Assembly: GCA_944320975.1 (NCBI GenBank)
Contig: CALUJM010000015.1
Coordinates: forward strand, 1 to 58,545
Length of the DNA stretch: 58,545 nucleotides
Origin: an uncultured Atopobiaceae bacterium
Lineage (GTDB): Bacteria > Actinomycetota > Coriobacteriia > Coriobacteriales > Atopobiaceae
Direction of reading: 5' to 3'
The notes under the pieces are model-generated. The model searched no databases and was not told the origin of the DNA. It saw nothing but the letters and a program-made list of their open reading frames with translations. The translations under genes were made by a program, and so were the position numbers. Shown here piece by piece: positions 30,942 through 39,448 of the stretch (position 1 is its first letter; each line of letters starts with the position of its first letter).

Positions 30942-31082
30942 GAGGGTATGTACACCCCCCTTTGAGGGTATGTACAGCCCGCCGGCCGCGTGTTCTTCTC
31001 GGCAGCTCGTCTACCTGCGCATTTGCAACCAACCCAAAACCGGCGGGTGTACATACCCTGAAGGTGCGGTGTACATACCCTC
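30942..31082. repeat. GGGTATGTACACC-bounded element, copy 2
   Basis: GAGGGTATGTACACC (30942) and a second GGGTATGTACA face two complementary copies at the right, ending at 31082. The interior GTTCTTCTCGGCAGC, ACCTGC and ATTT.CAACC matches the reverse complement of copy 1 (6652-6793). The rest of 30810-31154 has no gene; GAGAAGAAC occurs at 30862 and GAGAAGGAC at 31091. Confidence 0.85.
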
Positions 31083-31154
31083 GCGCGGGCGAGAAGGACG
31101 CGGCGTCCCGGTCGTGTGCTAACCTTGCGTGCAATCACGAGACGGGAGGTGCCC

Positions 31155-31826
31155 ATGCGACGGCTGCTGGTGGTGGAGGACGACGCGCGCCTGCGCGACG
31201 AGCTCTGCGTCCTGCTCGAGCGCAACGGCTACGAGGCGGTGGCGCTCACGAGCTTCGAGGACACGGCGGGGCAGATCCTCGCCGCGGCACCCGACCTGGT
31301 GCTGCTCGACCTCAACCTTCCCGGTGTCGACGGCCAGTTCGTCTGCCGGGAGGTCCGCCGCCGCTCCGAGGTGCCCATCGTCGTGGTGACCTCGCGCGAC
31401 AACGATATGGACGAGCTTCTCACGCTCTCGCTGGGGGCGGACGACTTCGTGCCCAAGCCCTACAACGACCAGGTCCTTCTCGCTCACGTGGCGACGGTCC
31501 TTAAGCGCAGCTACGGCGAGGGCGCCGCGGCGGCCGAGATCAGCCACGGCGGCGTCGCGCTGGACACGGCGCGCTGCCGCGTGAGCTTCCAGGGCCGCAC
31601 GGCCGAGCTCACCAAGAACGAGCTGCGCATCCTGGCGCTGCTCATGCGCAACGCCGGTGCCGTGGTGAGCCGCCAGCGCATCCAGGAGGAGCTTTGGGCC
31701 TCCGACGAGTTCGTGGACGACAACACGCTCACCGTGAACGTGTCCCACCTGCGCTCCACGCTCGCCAAGATCGGCGTGGAGGACTACGTGCTCACCAAGC
31801 GTGGCATGGGGTATCTGGTGGAGTAG
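31155..31826 (+). CDS. OmpR-family response regulator (BceR-like)
   Basis: The 223-residue protein has a receiver domain (VVEDDARLRDEL at the start, phospho-acceptor Asp52 in LLDLNLPGVDG, VVTSRD and the switch lysine in FVPKPYN). It also has a winged-helix output domain (TAELTKNELRILALLMRNAG and a C-terminal TKRGMGYLVE). It should pair with the histidine kinase at 31977. The presence of a BceAB-type transporter downstream indicates detection of cell-wall-active peptides, by family knowledge. GGGAGG lies before the ATG at 31155. A 64-bp-arm palindrome separates it from the kinase gene. Confidence 0.93.
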   Translation: MRRLLVVEDDARLRDELCVLLERNGYEAVALTSFEDTAGQILAAAPDLVLLDLNLPGVDGQFVCREVRRRSEVPIVVVTSRDNDMDELLTLSLGADDFVPKPYNDQVLLAHVATVLKRSYGEGAAAAEISHGGVALDTARCRVSFQGRTAELTKNELRILALLMRNAGAVVSRQRIQEELWASDEFVDDNTLTVNVSHLRSTLAKIGVEDYVLTKRGMGYLVE

Positions 31827-31961
31827 CGTCGGTGACAATCGGTGACAATTAGGACAGGTGTGACAATTAGGACAGGTTAAATTGTCACACGCCCACGGTG
31901 TGACAATTTAACCTGTCCTAATTGTCACACCTGTCCTAATTGTCACCGATTGTCACCGACG
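31827..31961. repeat. 64-bp-arm perfect palindrome between regulator and kinase
   Basis: Arms 31827-31890 and 31898-31961 are exact complements by eye around a 7-base centre. Each arm holds two GTGACAATTAGGACAGG units and an extra GTGACAATCG. It begins right after the regulator stop and ends 15 bases before the kinase start. Such a structure should block or attenuate read-through. Confidence 0.95.
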
Positions 31962-31976
31962 CGCTGAGGAGGACGC

Positions 31977-33005
31977 ATGGGCTTTGGGGCCTACATAGCC
32001 GACCGGCTGGTGCCGCTTGTGGTGGGCGCGGTCGCGCTCGCCTTCGCTGCCCTGGTCATGACGGTCTACGGGCTCGACGCCGCGGCGACGGCCTTCGTGT
32101 GCGGGGTGCTCGTGCTCGCGGCCGCGGTGGCGCTGCTGCTTGACTGGCTGCATCGGCGCGCGTTCTACCAGCGGCTCTCCGACGTGCTGGACTCCCTCGA
32201 CGAGACGTACCTCGCCACGGAGCTCCTGGACCGGCCGGGCTTTCTCGAGGGCGAGCTCTTCTACGACGCGCTCGACCGCGAGTCCAAGGCCATGCGCGAC
32301 CGCATCGCCGCGGCGCGCCGGCGCTCTCGCGAGTACCGCGAGTACGTCGAGACCTGGGTGCACGAGATCAAGACGCCCATCGCGGCCGCGCGCCTGATTG
32401 CCAAGAACAACCCCTCGCCGGTCGTGGACTCCATCGACGCCGAGGTCGACGCCATCGAGGGCTACGTCGAGCAGGCGCTCTACTACTCGCGCGGCACCTC
32501 GCTCGAGCGCGACTTCCAGATTCGCGAGGTGGACCTCGGCGAGGTCGTGCGCGACGCGCTGCGCCACAAGGCGCGCACGCTCATCGGCGCGCGGGTGGTC
32601 CCGGAGCTGGGCTCGCTCGACTTCACGGTGCACGCCGACCCCAAGTGGCTCGCCTTCGTCATAGGCCAGGTGCTCGTGAACGCCGCCAAGTACCAGGGCG
32701 AGAAGGACGGCGGAGGCCGCGTGCGCATCTGGGCGGTGCGCGAGGAGACGGGCCTCGACGCATGGGTCACGCGCCTGGCGATCGCCGACGACGGCGTGGG
32801 CATCCCGGCGGCGGACGTGGGCCGCGTCTTTGACAAGGGCTTCACCGGCGAGAACGGCCGGCGCTTCGCCCGCTCCACCGGCATGGGCCTCTACCTCGTG
32901 CGAGAGCTCTGCGCCAAGATGGGCGTCGATGCGTGGCTCGAGTCCGAGGAGGGCGTCGGCACCACGGTCTGCCTCGACTTCCCCGACATGGTCGAGCGCG
33001 CGTAG
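31977..33005 (+). CDS. BceS-like sensor histidine kinase
   Basis: The 342-residue protein has two membrane helices (about residues 9-31 and 36-56) with almost no extracellular loop, the intramembrane-sensing plan. WVHEIKTPIAA contains the phospho-acceptor His129; NAAKYQ is the N-box, and DDGVGIP and GMGLYLV are the ATP-binding boxes. In BceRSAB modules the kinase reads the transporter's activity, not the drug itself. GAGGAGG precedes the ATG at 31977. The regulator is upstream across a long palindrome, the ABC genes downstream across 334 bases that hold two repeats and no gene. Confidence 0.93.
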   Translation: MGFGAYIADRLVPLVVGAVALAFAALVMTVYGLDAAATAFVCGVLVLAAAVALLLDWLHRRAFYQRLSDVLDSLDETYLATELLDRPGFLEGELFYDALDRESKAMRDRIAAARRRSREYREYVETWVHEIKTPIAAARLIAKNNPSPVVDSIDAEVDAIEGYVEQALYYSRGTSLERDFQIREVDLGEVVRDALRHKARTLIGARVVPELGSLDFTVHADPKWLAFVIGQVLVNAAKYQGEKDGGGRVRIWAVREETGLDAWVTRLAIADDGVGIPAADVGRVFDKGFTGENGRRFARSTGMGLYLVRELCAKMGVDAWLESEEGVGTTVCLDFPDMVERA

Positions 33006-33066
33006 GGTCGTCGGGGTCGGCACGCGCGGCCCGCCCCGGCCCGCCCCGGCCCGCCCCGTCCAAAAT

Positions 33067-33137
33067 AACGCGCACAGTTTGTTTTGATTTCATATATCCG
33101 CAGGATTTTTTCGCGCGCTTTGCAAACTGTGCGCGTT
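33067..33137. repeat. AACGCGCACAGTTTG inverted repeat, copy 1
   Basis: AACGCGCACAGTTTG (33067-33081) pairs with CAAACTGTGCGCGTT (33123-33137). A second copy lies at 48374-48444. Just upstream, 33028-33057, are three tandem GGCCCGCCCC units. Confidence 0.9.
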
Positions 33138-33145
33138 AGTGGTGA

Positions 33146-33223
33146 GGGCGTGACAATTAGGACAGGTTAAATTGTCACGCCGCGGGCGTGTGACAATTTA
33201 ACCTGTCCTAATTGTCACGCCCC
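33146..33223. repeat. GTGACAATTAGGACAGG palindrome
   Basis: Arms from GGGCGTGACAATTAGGACAG to its complement, with centre GCGGGC, in the BceS-BceA gap. Confidence 0.92.
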
Positions 33224-33339
33224 GACCTCGGCCCGCGAACCTTGCAAAACCATAAGGTGCCGATAAGCCCCGTCGATGGCGCCGTTCTTCTCGCCGGACG
33301 AGTATGGTCGTGTACCAGAACCCAGACGAGAGGAGCCCC

Positions 33340-34137
33340 ATGGCACCCGCTAACGCACCTCGCGCACCTCACGCACGGCCCGTCCTGTCCTGCCAGGACG
33401 TCGAGAAGCTCTACGGCACCCGCTCCAACGTCACGCGCGCCCTCGACGGCGTGTCCTTCGACGTTGCCGCCGGCGAGTACATCGCCATCATGGGCCCGTC
33501 CGGCTCGGGCAAGACCACGCTGCTCAACTGCGTCTCCACGATCGACCGACCCACCTCGGGCCACATCTACGTGGACGGCCAGGACATCACGGCGCTGCGC
33601 TCGGGCCAGCTCTCCAAGTTCCGCCGCGAGCGCCTGGGCTTCGTCTTCCAGGACTCCAACCTGCTCGACACGCTCACCGCGCGCGAGAACATCGCGCTGG
33701 CGCTCACGATCAACCACGCGCCGGCCCGCGAGGTGCCCGCCCGCGTGGAGCAGGTCGCCGCGCGCCTGGGCGTCGCCGACGTGCTCGACAAGTTCCCGCA
33801 CCAGATGTCCGGCGGCCAGAAGCAGCGCGTGGCCGCGGCCCGCGCCATCGTGACCAACCCGTCGCTGGTGCTGGCCGACGAGCCCACCGGAGCGCTCGAC
33901 TCCAAGAACTCGCGCCGGCTGCTCGAGAGCCTCGAGGCGCTCAACGCCGACGGCGCCACGATCATCATGGTCACGCACGACTCCTTCGCCGCGAGCTACG
34001 CGCGCCGCGCGCTCTTCCTCAAGGACGGCCGCGTCTGGAACGAGATTGTCCGCGGCACCAAGACGCGCAAGGCCTTCTTCGACGAGATCATGGACGTCGT
34101 GTCCTTCCTGGGAGGGGAGGGCGCAGATGTACGCTAA
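33340..34137 (+). CDS. BceA-like ABC ATPase
   Basis: The 265-residue ATPase has Walker A (GPSGSGKTT), a Q-loop ([10 protein letters not shown]), the signature (MSGGQKQRV), Walker B ([12 protein letters not shown]) and the H-loop (MVTHDS). [20 protein letters not shown] is typical of the MacB/BceA group that powers FtsX-like permeases. AGAGGAG lies before the ATG at 33340. Its last 11 bases overlap the permease gene. The module with the upstream two-component system resembles Bce/Vra peptide-detoxification systems; the true ligand is unknown. Confidence 0.94.
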   Translation: MAPANAPRAPHARPVLSCQDVEKLYGTRSNVTRALDGVSFDVAAGEYIAIMGPSGSGKTTLLNCVSTIDRPTSGHIYVDGQDITALRSGQLSKFRRERLGFVFQDSNLLDTLTARENIALALTINHAPAREVPARVEQVAARLGVADVLDKFPHQMSGGQKQRVAAARAIVTNPSLVLADEPTGALDSKNSRRLLESLEALNADGATIIMVTHDSFAASYARRALFLKDGRVWNEIVRGTKTRKAFFDEIMDVVSFLGGEGADVR

Positions 34138-36238
34138 GATCGCGCTCGGCAACGTCCGCAAGTCCTTCCGGGACTTCTCGGTCTTCTTCCTCACGCTCGC
34201 CTTCGGCGTGTGCGTGTTCTACGCCTTCGGATCGATCACCGACCAGGCAGCCGTCATCCAGATGGGCGAGGACCAGCGCCGCATGGTGCAGGCCCTCACG
34301 GACATCCTCTCCGGCCTCTCCGTGTTTGTCGTCATCATCCTCGGGTTTCTCGTGGTCTACGCCAACCGGTTCCTCATCCGGCGGCGCAAGCGCGAGTTTG
34401 GCATCTACCTCACGCTGGGCATGGACATCCGCCACGTGTCGCTGATCGTGATCATCGAGACGCTCGCGGTGGGCGTGGTCGCGCTCGGGGTGGGCCTCCT
34501 GCTGGGCCTGGCACTCTCGCAGGTCATGATGTACGTCACGGCCGGGCTCTTCGAGGCCACGATCAAGGGCTTCGTCTTTGCGTTCTCGCCGTCGGCGTGC
34601 CTCTCCACGGTGGCCTGCTTCGCGGGCATCTTCCTCGTGACGCTCGTCTTCAACGTGACCACGGTCAGCCGCTACAGGCTCATCGACCTCATCAACGCGG
34701 ACAAGGTGAGCGAGAAGGTCCGTCTGCGCAGCCTGCCGCTCTCCGTGGTGCTCTTCCTCGTGTCGCTCGTGCTGATCGGCGTGGCGTACAAGGTCCTGCT
34801 GGAGCACGGCATGATGGAGGAGGGCCCGTACTTCGCTATCGCAACGGGCCTGGTCACGGTGGGAACGCTGCTCTTCTTCTTCTCGATCTCCGGCTTTGCC
34901 CTGCGCGCGCTCCAGGCGAGCCCGCGCGCCTACCTCAAGGGCCTCAACATGTTCGTGATGCGCCAGCTCAACAGCCGCATCAACACCGCGTGGCTCTCCA
35001 TCTCCATGGTGTGCGCGATGCTCTTCCTCGCCATCTGCGGCGTGTGCACGGGCTTCTCGGTGGCCACGGGCATGAACGAGAGCCTCAAGGTCGGCACGCG
35101 CTACGACATGTCGCTCGTGAGCTACCCGATGGGCATGGCCTCGGCGCTCGTCTCCGCCGATCCCGAGGAGGGCCCTGCCGCGGCGGACGGCTACGACGCC
35201 ATCGCCCGCCTGCGCGCCGACCTGCCAAACTACGACGAGCTCTTCCGCGACGCCGTGCAGGTCAACCAGTACACCTACGACGCCGAGGGCAACCCGATCG
35301 TGGACACCACCGTCGAGGAGCTCTTCGCCAACACCGACTTCACCGGCAATGCGACCATGCAGACCATGATGCAGGGAAACACCGACCAGCGCCTCGTCAT
35401 CGCACCTGTCTCGCAGTACAACGCCCTGGCCCAGATGGTGGGCGAGAAGAACGTGGAGCTCGCGGCCGACGAGTGCCTGCTCTGGAACGACATGTCGTCC
35501 CTCGACGAGCTCTGGGAGGCCGTGATCGCCCAGAACCCCGAGGTCGAGGTCGACGGCCGGACGCTGCGCTTTGCCGAAGAGCCGCTCGCACGCCTGCCCT
35601 TCTCGGACTCGAGCGCCGGCGGCACGGTGTCGGGCGCGCTCATCGTTCCCGACGACCTGGTCCCGGAGGGCGTCGGTCCCACCACGACCGTGGTGAACCT
35701 CATGTACAACGGCGAGCGCTCGGAGGTGGAGCCCGTCGCCGTCGCCGCGATCGACGGGGCCTATGGCGACATCATGAATCAGGGCTCCACGATCGACGCC
35801 TGGCCGGTCTGGATGTGCACGACCGCCCAGAGCCTGCTCGACCAGGCGTCCGGCACGACCGTGGTTGTCACCTACCTCGCCATCTACATCGGCGTGATCC
35901 TGCTCGTGTGCTGCGCGACGGTGCTGGCGCTTCAGCAGCTCTCCGAGGCGGCGGACAACGTGGGCCGCTACCGCGTGCTCGCCGAGCTCGGCGCCGAGAA
36001 GCGCATGGTCGACCACGCCCTTCTCGCCCAGGTGGGGGTGTACTTCCTCTTTCCGCTGGTGGTGGCCGTGGCGCACGCGGCGGTGGCGCTCTCCGTGGTC
36101 AACGACATCGTGGCGCTGCTCACGGGGTTCCAGATCGGCACGGCGCTCGTGGGGACGGTGGCCTTTGTCGTGGCCCTCTACGGCGGCTACTTCCTCGTGA
36201 CCTACTTCACTTCCCGGAGCATCCTTTCCCGCGCGTAG
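34127..36238 (+). CDS. BceB-like ABC permease with large extracellular domain
   Basis: The 703-residue protein has ten predicted membrane segments, four to the left and two or more blocks to the right, around a big extracellular region (about residues 325-580). FtsX-like cores are seen at FVVIILGFLVVYANRFLIRR and at the C-terminal LLVCCATVLALQQLSEAADN. This layout is that of BceB, where the extracellular domain grips lipid-bound peptide antibiotics. The start at 34127 has GGAGG upstream and overlaps the ATPase gene. It ends in another GTGACAATTAGGACAGG region. Drug identity is not predictable. Confidence 0.92.
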   Translation: MYAKIALGNVRKSFRDFSVFFLTLAFGVCVFYAFGSITDQAAVIQMGEDQRRMVQALTDILSGLSVFVVIILGFLVVYANRFLIRRRKREFGIYLTLGMDIRHVSLIVIIETLAVGVVALGVGLLLGLALSQVMMYVTAGLFEATIKGFVFAFSPSACLSTVACFAGIFLVTLVFNVTTVSRYRLIDLINADKVSEKVRLRSLPLSVVLFLVSLVLIGVAYKVLLEHGMMEEGPYFAIATGLVTVGTLLFFFSISGFALRALQASPRAYLKGLNMFVMRQLNSRINTAWLSISMVCAMLFLAICGVCTGFSVATGMNESLKVGTRYDMSLVSYPMGMASALVSADPEEGPAAADGYDAIARLRADLPNYDELFRDAVQVNQYTYDAEGNPIVDTTVEELFANTDFTGNATMQTMMQGNTDQRLVIAPVSQYNALAQMVGEKNVELAADECLLWNDMSSLDELWEAVIAQNPEVEVDGRTLRFAEEPLARLPFSDSSAGGTVSGALIVPDDLVPEGVGPTTTVVNLMYNGERSEVEPVAVAAIDGAYGDIMNQGSTIDAWPVWMCTTAQSLLDQASGTTVVVTYLAIYIGVILLVCCATVLALQQLSEAADNVGRYRVLAELGAEKRMVDHALLAQVGVYFLFPLVVAVAHAAVALSVVNDIVALLTGFQIGTALVGTVAFVVALYGGYFLVTYFTSRSILSRA

Positions 36239-36267
36239 CGTGACAATGGGGGGGGGTGACAGTCAGC

Positions 36268-36336
36268 GTGACAATTAGGACAGGTTGGATTGTCACACGC
36301 CCTCGGTGTGACAATCCAACCTGTCCTAATTGTCAC
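36268..36336. repeat. GTGACAATTAGGACAGG palindrome, nested
   Basis: Arms GTGACAATTAGGACAGGTTG... and complement around GCCCTCG, with a looser outer pair GTGACAAT (36240) / ATTGTCAC (36343-36350). A run of nine G lies at 36248-36256. Confidence 0.92.
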
Positions 36337-36472
36337 CAGCTGATTGTCACGGCCAATTGGCAGGCCCGCTGGCCGAATGGCTTCAAGCAGGGCATGAGGT
36401 CCGCCTGTTACACGAGTACCATAGATGGGTACGAGGGTTTTGAAGCGCACGCATGCGACCAGGAGGTAGCCC

Positions 36473-37039
36473 ATGGGACTGTTCGATAAGATCAAGAGCG
36501 CGTTCGTCAGCGCCGACGGCAAGGTCACGCACTCCGAGGCCACGTTCGCCACGCGCCCGGACACGGTCTACGCGCCCGCATCGGGCGTTCTTCTCAGCCT
36601 GCAGGAGGTCAACGACCAGGTTATCTCCGCCGGCCTGCTGGGTGACGGCTACGGCATCCTGCCCACCGGCTCGGGCGTGCTCTACGCCCCGGTCTCCGGC
36701 CGCATCAGCGTCGTGACGGTCACCAACCACGCCATCGGCCTGCGCACCGACGACGGCATGGAGGTCCTCATGCACATCGGCATCGACACGGTGAAGATGG
36801 AGGGCAAGGGCTTCACGCGCCTGGTCGAGGCCAACGACGTCGTCCACGCCGGCCAGCCGCTCATCACCTTCGACGTCGAGGCCATCAAGCTCGCCGGCTA
36901 CGAGGAGGTCATCGCCTGCGTCATCTCCAACCCGGACGCCTTCGCCTCCATCGAGCACGTCGGCGACTCCGGCACGCTGCTCGGCGGCCGACCGCTCGTC
37001 AAGATCGGCGACCCGCTGCTCGTGGCGCGCAAGGCGTAA
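36473..37039 (+). CDS. PTS glucose-type IIA protein, first paralogue
   Basis: The 188-residue protein is a free-standing IIA-Glc (Crr-like) domain: VYAPASGVLLSLQEVND, SGRISVVTVTNHAIGL and EVLMHIGIDTVKMEGKGF, the last holding the phospho-acceptor histidine. Phosphate from HPr would pass through it to a sugar permease, and such proteins often act as regulators. Its N-terminal 25 residues (MGLFDKIKSAFVSADG) lie outside the domain and are shared with the next gene. AGGAGG precedes the ATG at 36473. No IIB/IIC gene is adjacent. Confidence 0.93.
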   Translation: MGLFDKIKSAFVSADGKVTHSEATFATRPDTVYAPASGVLLSLQEVNDQVISAGLLGDGYGILPTGSGVLYAPVSGRISVVTVTNHAIGLRTDDGMEVLMHIGIDTVKMEGKGFTRLVEANDVVHAGQPLITFDVEAIKLAGYEEVIACVISNPDAFASIEHVGDSGTLLGGRPLVKIGDPLLVARKA

Positions 37040-37067
37040 GGTAAGAAAAGAAAGAGGGAGAAGTACC

Positions 37068-37634
37068 ATGGGACTGTTTGACAAGTTCAAGAGCAAGTTC
37101 GTCTCGCCCGAGGGCCGCGCCAACCCGCCCGAGGCCACGTTCGCCACGCGCCCGGACACGGTCTGCGCCCCGATCTCCGGCGTGCTGGTGAGCCTGCAGG
37201 AGGTCAAGGACGAGGTCCTGCCGGTGGGCCTTCTGGGCGACGGCTACGGCATCGTGCCCACCACCGACACGGGCGTCATCTACTCCCCGGTGAGCGGCGT
37301 CGTGGGCGCCACCACGGCGACCAACCACTCGATCGTCATCGCCACCGAGGAGGGCGTCGAGGTCCTCGTGCACGTGGGCATCGGCACCGTGAACATGAAG
37401 GGCAAGGGCTTCAACGGCCTCGTCAAGATGGGCGACACCGTCCGCGCCGGCCAGCCGCTGCTGACCTTCAGCAACGACTCCATCAAGCTCGCGGGCTACG
37501 ACGACGTCGTGACCGTCACGGTCTCCAACCCGGACGCCTTCGCGCGCATCGACCACGTGGGCGACACGAGCACGCTGCTCGGCGGCCGGCCGCTCGTCAA
37601 GATCGGCGACCCGCTGCTCGTCGTTCGTAAGTAG
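37068..37634 (+). CDS. PTS glucose-type IIA protein, second paralogue
   Basis: The 188-residue protein is about two thirds identical to its neighbour (MGLFDKFKSKFVSPEGR, VCAPISGVLVSLQEVKDEVL, EVLVHVGIGTVNMKGKGF with the active histidine). A GATC-rich 28-base gap with GAGGGAGAAG separates the two genes, so they came from one duplication and are co-transcribed. Divergence lies mainly in the loop around TATNHSIVIATEE. Glycerol dehydrogenase follows after a terminator. The pair may serve two permeases elsewhere or differ in signalling. Confidence 0.93.
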   Translation: MGLFDKFKSKFVSPEGRANPPEATFATRPDTVCAPISGVLVSLQEVKDEVLPVGLLGDGYGIVPTTDTGVIYSPVSGVVGATTATNHSIVIATEEGVEVLVHVGIGTVNMKGKGFNGLVKMGDTVRAGQPLLTFSNDSIKLAGYDDVVTVTVSNPDAFARIDHVGDTSTLLGGRPLVKIGDPLLVVRK

Positions 37635-37659
37635 AAGTGTTACGATAGAAACCAGCATA

Positions 37660-37692
37660 GGCTCCGTACGTTAGGGCGTGCGGAGCCTTCTT
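37660..37692 (+). terminator. Intrinsic terminator after the IIA pair
   Basis: GGCTCCGTACG pairs with CGTGCGGAGCC, followed by TTCTTCT. It ends 22 bases before the glycerol dehydrogenase start. Confidence 0.82.
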
Positions 37693-37713
37693 CTATGGAG
37701 AGAGGGGAACAGC

Positions 37714-38805
37714 ATGGCACGCATCTTCATCAGCCCGAGCAAGTACGTCCAGGGCCCCGGCGAGCTCGCCCGCCTCGGCAGCTATGTCAAGGCGTACGGC
37801 GCGCACGCGCTCGTCGTCATCTCCGAGGGCGGCCTGCGCCGCTCCGGCGACGTCATCTCGACCAGCCTGTCCGAGGCCGGCGTGGCCTGCACCTACGACA
37901 ACTTCAACGGCGAGTGCTCCCAGGCGGAGATCGACCGCCTCGTCGAGGTCTACCGCGCGGCCGGCACCGACGTCGTCGTGGGCGTGGGCGGCGGCAAGAT
38001 CTTCGACACCGCCAAGGCCGTCGCCGCAGCGGTGGACGCGCCCGTGGTGATCGTCCCCACGATCGCGGCGACCGACGCCCCGTGCTCGGCGCTCTCCGTC
38101 ATCTACACCGACGACGGCCAGTTCAAGGAGTACCAGTTCTTCAAGAGCAACCCCAACCTCGTGCTCATGGACACCGACGTCATCTCCAAGAGCCCGGTGC
38201 GCCTGACGGTCTCCGGCATGGGAGATGCGCTGGCCACCTACTTCGAGGCTCGCGCCTGCACGCGCTCCGACGCCACCACCTGCGCCGGCGGCCACGTGAC
38301 CGAGGCCGCGATGGCGCTCGCCCAGCTCTGCTACGAGACGCTCATCTCCGACGGCCTCAAGGCCAAGCTCGCGCTGGAGGCCGGCGCCTGCACCGAGTCG
38401 GTCGAGAAGATCATCGAGGCCAACACCCTGCTCTCCGGCCTGGGCTTTGAGTCCGCGGGCCTGGCCGGCGCGCACGCCATCCACAACGGCATGACCGCGC
38501 TGCCCGAGACCCACGCCTACTACCACGGCGAGAAGGTCGCCTTCGGCACGCTCACCCAGCTCGTGCTGGAGAACGCCGACGAGCTCTACGAGGTGCTCGA
38601 CTTCTGCGTCGAGGTGGGCCTGCCGGTGACCTTCGCGCAGCTCGGCGTCGAGGACGCGAGCTACGAGCGCGTGCTCGAGGTCGCCAAGCTCGCCTGCGCG
38701 CCCAGCGACACCCTGGGCAACATGCCCTTCGAGGTCACGCCCGAGAAGGTCGCCGCCGCCATGCTCGCGGCCGACGCCTACGGCCGCGCCGCCCTCGCGG
38801 AGTAG
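37714..38805 (+). CDS. gldA: Glycerol dehydrogenase (iron/zinc alcohol dehydrogenase family)
   Basis: The 363-residue protein has the NAD site GVGGGKIFDTAKA near residue 89. It also has metal ligands in GMGDALATYFEA (Asp), GAHAIHNG (His) and YYHGEKVAFG (His), as in GldA. It oxidises glycerol to dihydroxyacetone with NAD, or reduces in reverse. GAGAGGGG lies before the ATG at 37714. It is read from its own region after the IIA terminator. A triple hairpin block follows its stop. Confidence 0.95.
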   Translation: MARIFISPSKYVQGPGELARLGSYVKAYGAHALVVISEGGLRRSGDVISTSLSEAGVACTYDNFNGECSQAEIDRLVEVYRAAGTDVVVGVGGGKIFDTAKAVAAAVDAPVVIVPTIAATDAPCSALSVIYTDDGQFKEYQFFKSNPNLVLMDTDVISKSPVRLTVSGMGDALATYFEARACTRSDATTCAGGHVTEAAMALAQLCYETLISDGLKAKLALEAGACTESVEKIIEANTLLSGLGFESAGLAGAHAIHNGMTALPETHAYYHGEKVAFGTLTQLVLENADELYEVLDFCVEVGLPVTFAQLGVEDASYERVLEVAKLACAPSDTLGNMPFEVTPEKVAAAMLAADAYGRAALAE

Positions 38806-38820
38806 GGCCGGCGGCCGGCA

Positions 38821-38992
38821 GGGGTGCGGATTCGCGACGCTTTCGTGTCTGAGAGCGTCGCGTTTCCGCACCCCTGCCGCTGAGGTGCGGCAACGCGACG
38901 TTCTTCTCGGCAGAACCGTCGTTTATTTGCACCTCAACGGTTGAGGTGCGGAAACGCGACGTTTCTGGGCCCCAAACCGTCGCGTTTCCGCA
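38821..38992. repeat. Three successive GTGCGG...CCGCAC hairpins
   Basis: Units at about 38823-38876, 38883-38936 and 38943-38992 each pair GGTGCGG or GAGGTGC with its complement and carry CGCGACG or ACCGTCG. The middle one holds GTTCTTCTCGGCAGAACC. Related sequence forms the protein linker at 16885-16998. Confidence 0.9.
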
Positions 38993-38993
38993 C

Positions 38994-39029
38994 AAAAAAC
39001 GGGGCCGGCCCCAAGCGGGACCGGCCCCG
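38994..39029 (-). terminator. Intrinsic terminator of the 39055 gene
   Basis: GGGGCCGG (39001) and CCGGCCCC (39028) form the stem; on the minus strand a run of six T follows (38994-38999). Confidence 0.85.
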
Positions 39030-39054
39030 ACGCGTGCAAAGGTGACGTCTGGAC

Positions 39055-39363
39055 CTACTCGTCCTTCTCGCCGGAGAGGGAGGCGTAGAACGTGGCGTGG
39101 TCGAAGACCTCCTGGATGGTCTTGCCGTTGACGAAGGGGAGGGCAAGGAACTCGTCGACGGTGGGAACGAGCTCGGAGCAGTCGACGAAGTGGTTCTTCT
39201 CGTTGCGACGGCTCGTGTCCTGGGCGCGCCAAGACTCATAGTTGCAGTCGGTGAGATAGTAGACGGTCGAGCCGATCTTCATGTACACGGAGTGATTACA
39301 GTGCAGGTACTCGACCAGTCCCTCGTAGTTGATGTCGAGAGCCTCGGCTGCCTTCTTTCCCAT
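39055..39363 (-). CDS. Small conserved-looking protein, unknown
   Basis: The 102-residue protein is not recognised. It is acidic, with no membrane helix or signal. Short motifs are GLVEYLHCNHSVYMKIGSTV, YLTDCNYESWRAQD, and LVPTVDEFLALPFVNGKTIQ. Two cysteines sit near residues 22 and 39. AAAGGAAC lies before the ATG at 39363 and a clear terminator follows, so it is a single-gene transcript. Typical codon use suggests a long-resident gene. A stress or DNA-binding accessory role cannot be supported. Confidence 0.68.
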   Translation of the reverse strand: MGKKAAEALDINYEGLVEYLHCNHSVYMKIGSTVYYLTDCNYESWRAQDTSRRNEKNHFVDCSELVPTVDEFLALPFVNGKTIQEVFDHATFYASLSGEKDE

Positions 39364-39448
39364 GGCGGTTCCTTTCTACGGAGGCCAAACGGACGTTAGC
39401 AAGACTATAACCCGTGCGGCGCCGTGTTATGCACCCGTTCTCAAATTG

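Noticed and set aside
33028..33057. Tandem GGCCCGCCCC as a variable-number regulator
   Set aside because: Only three units, far from a start codon; noted but not supported as functional.
38821..38992. CRISPR array
   Set aside because: Units are inverted hairpins that differ in length and text, with no constant repeat-spacer pattern; no cas genes are present.
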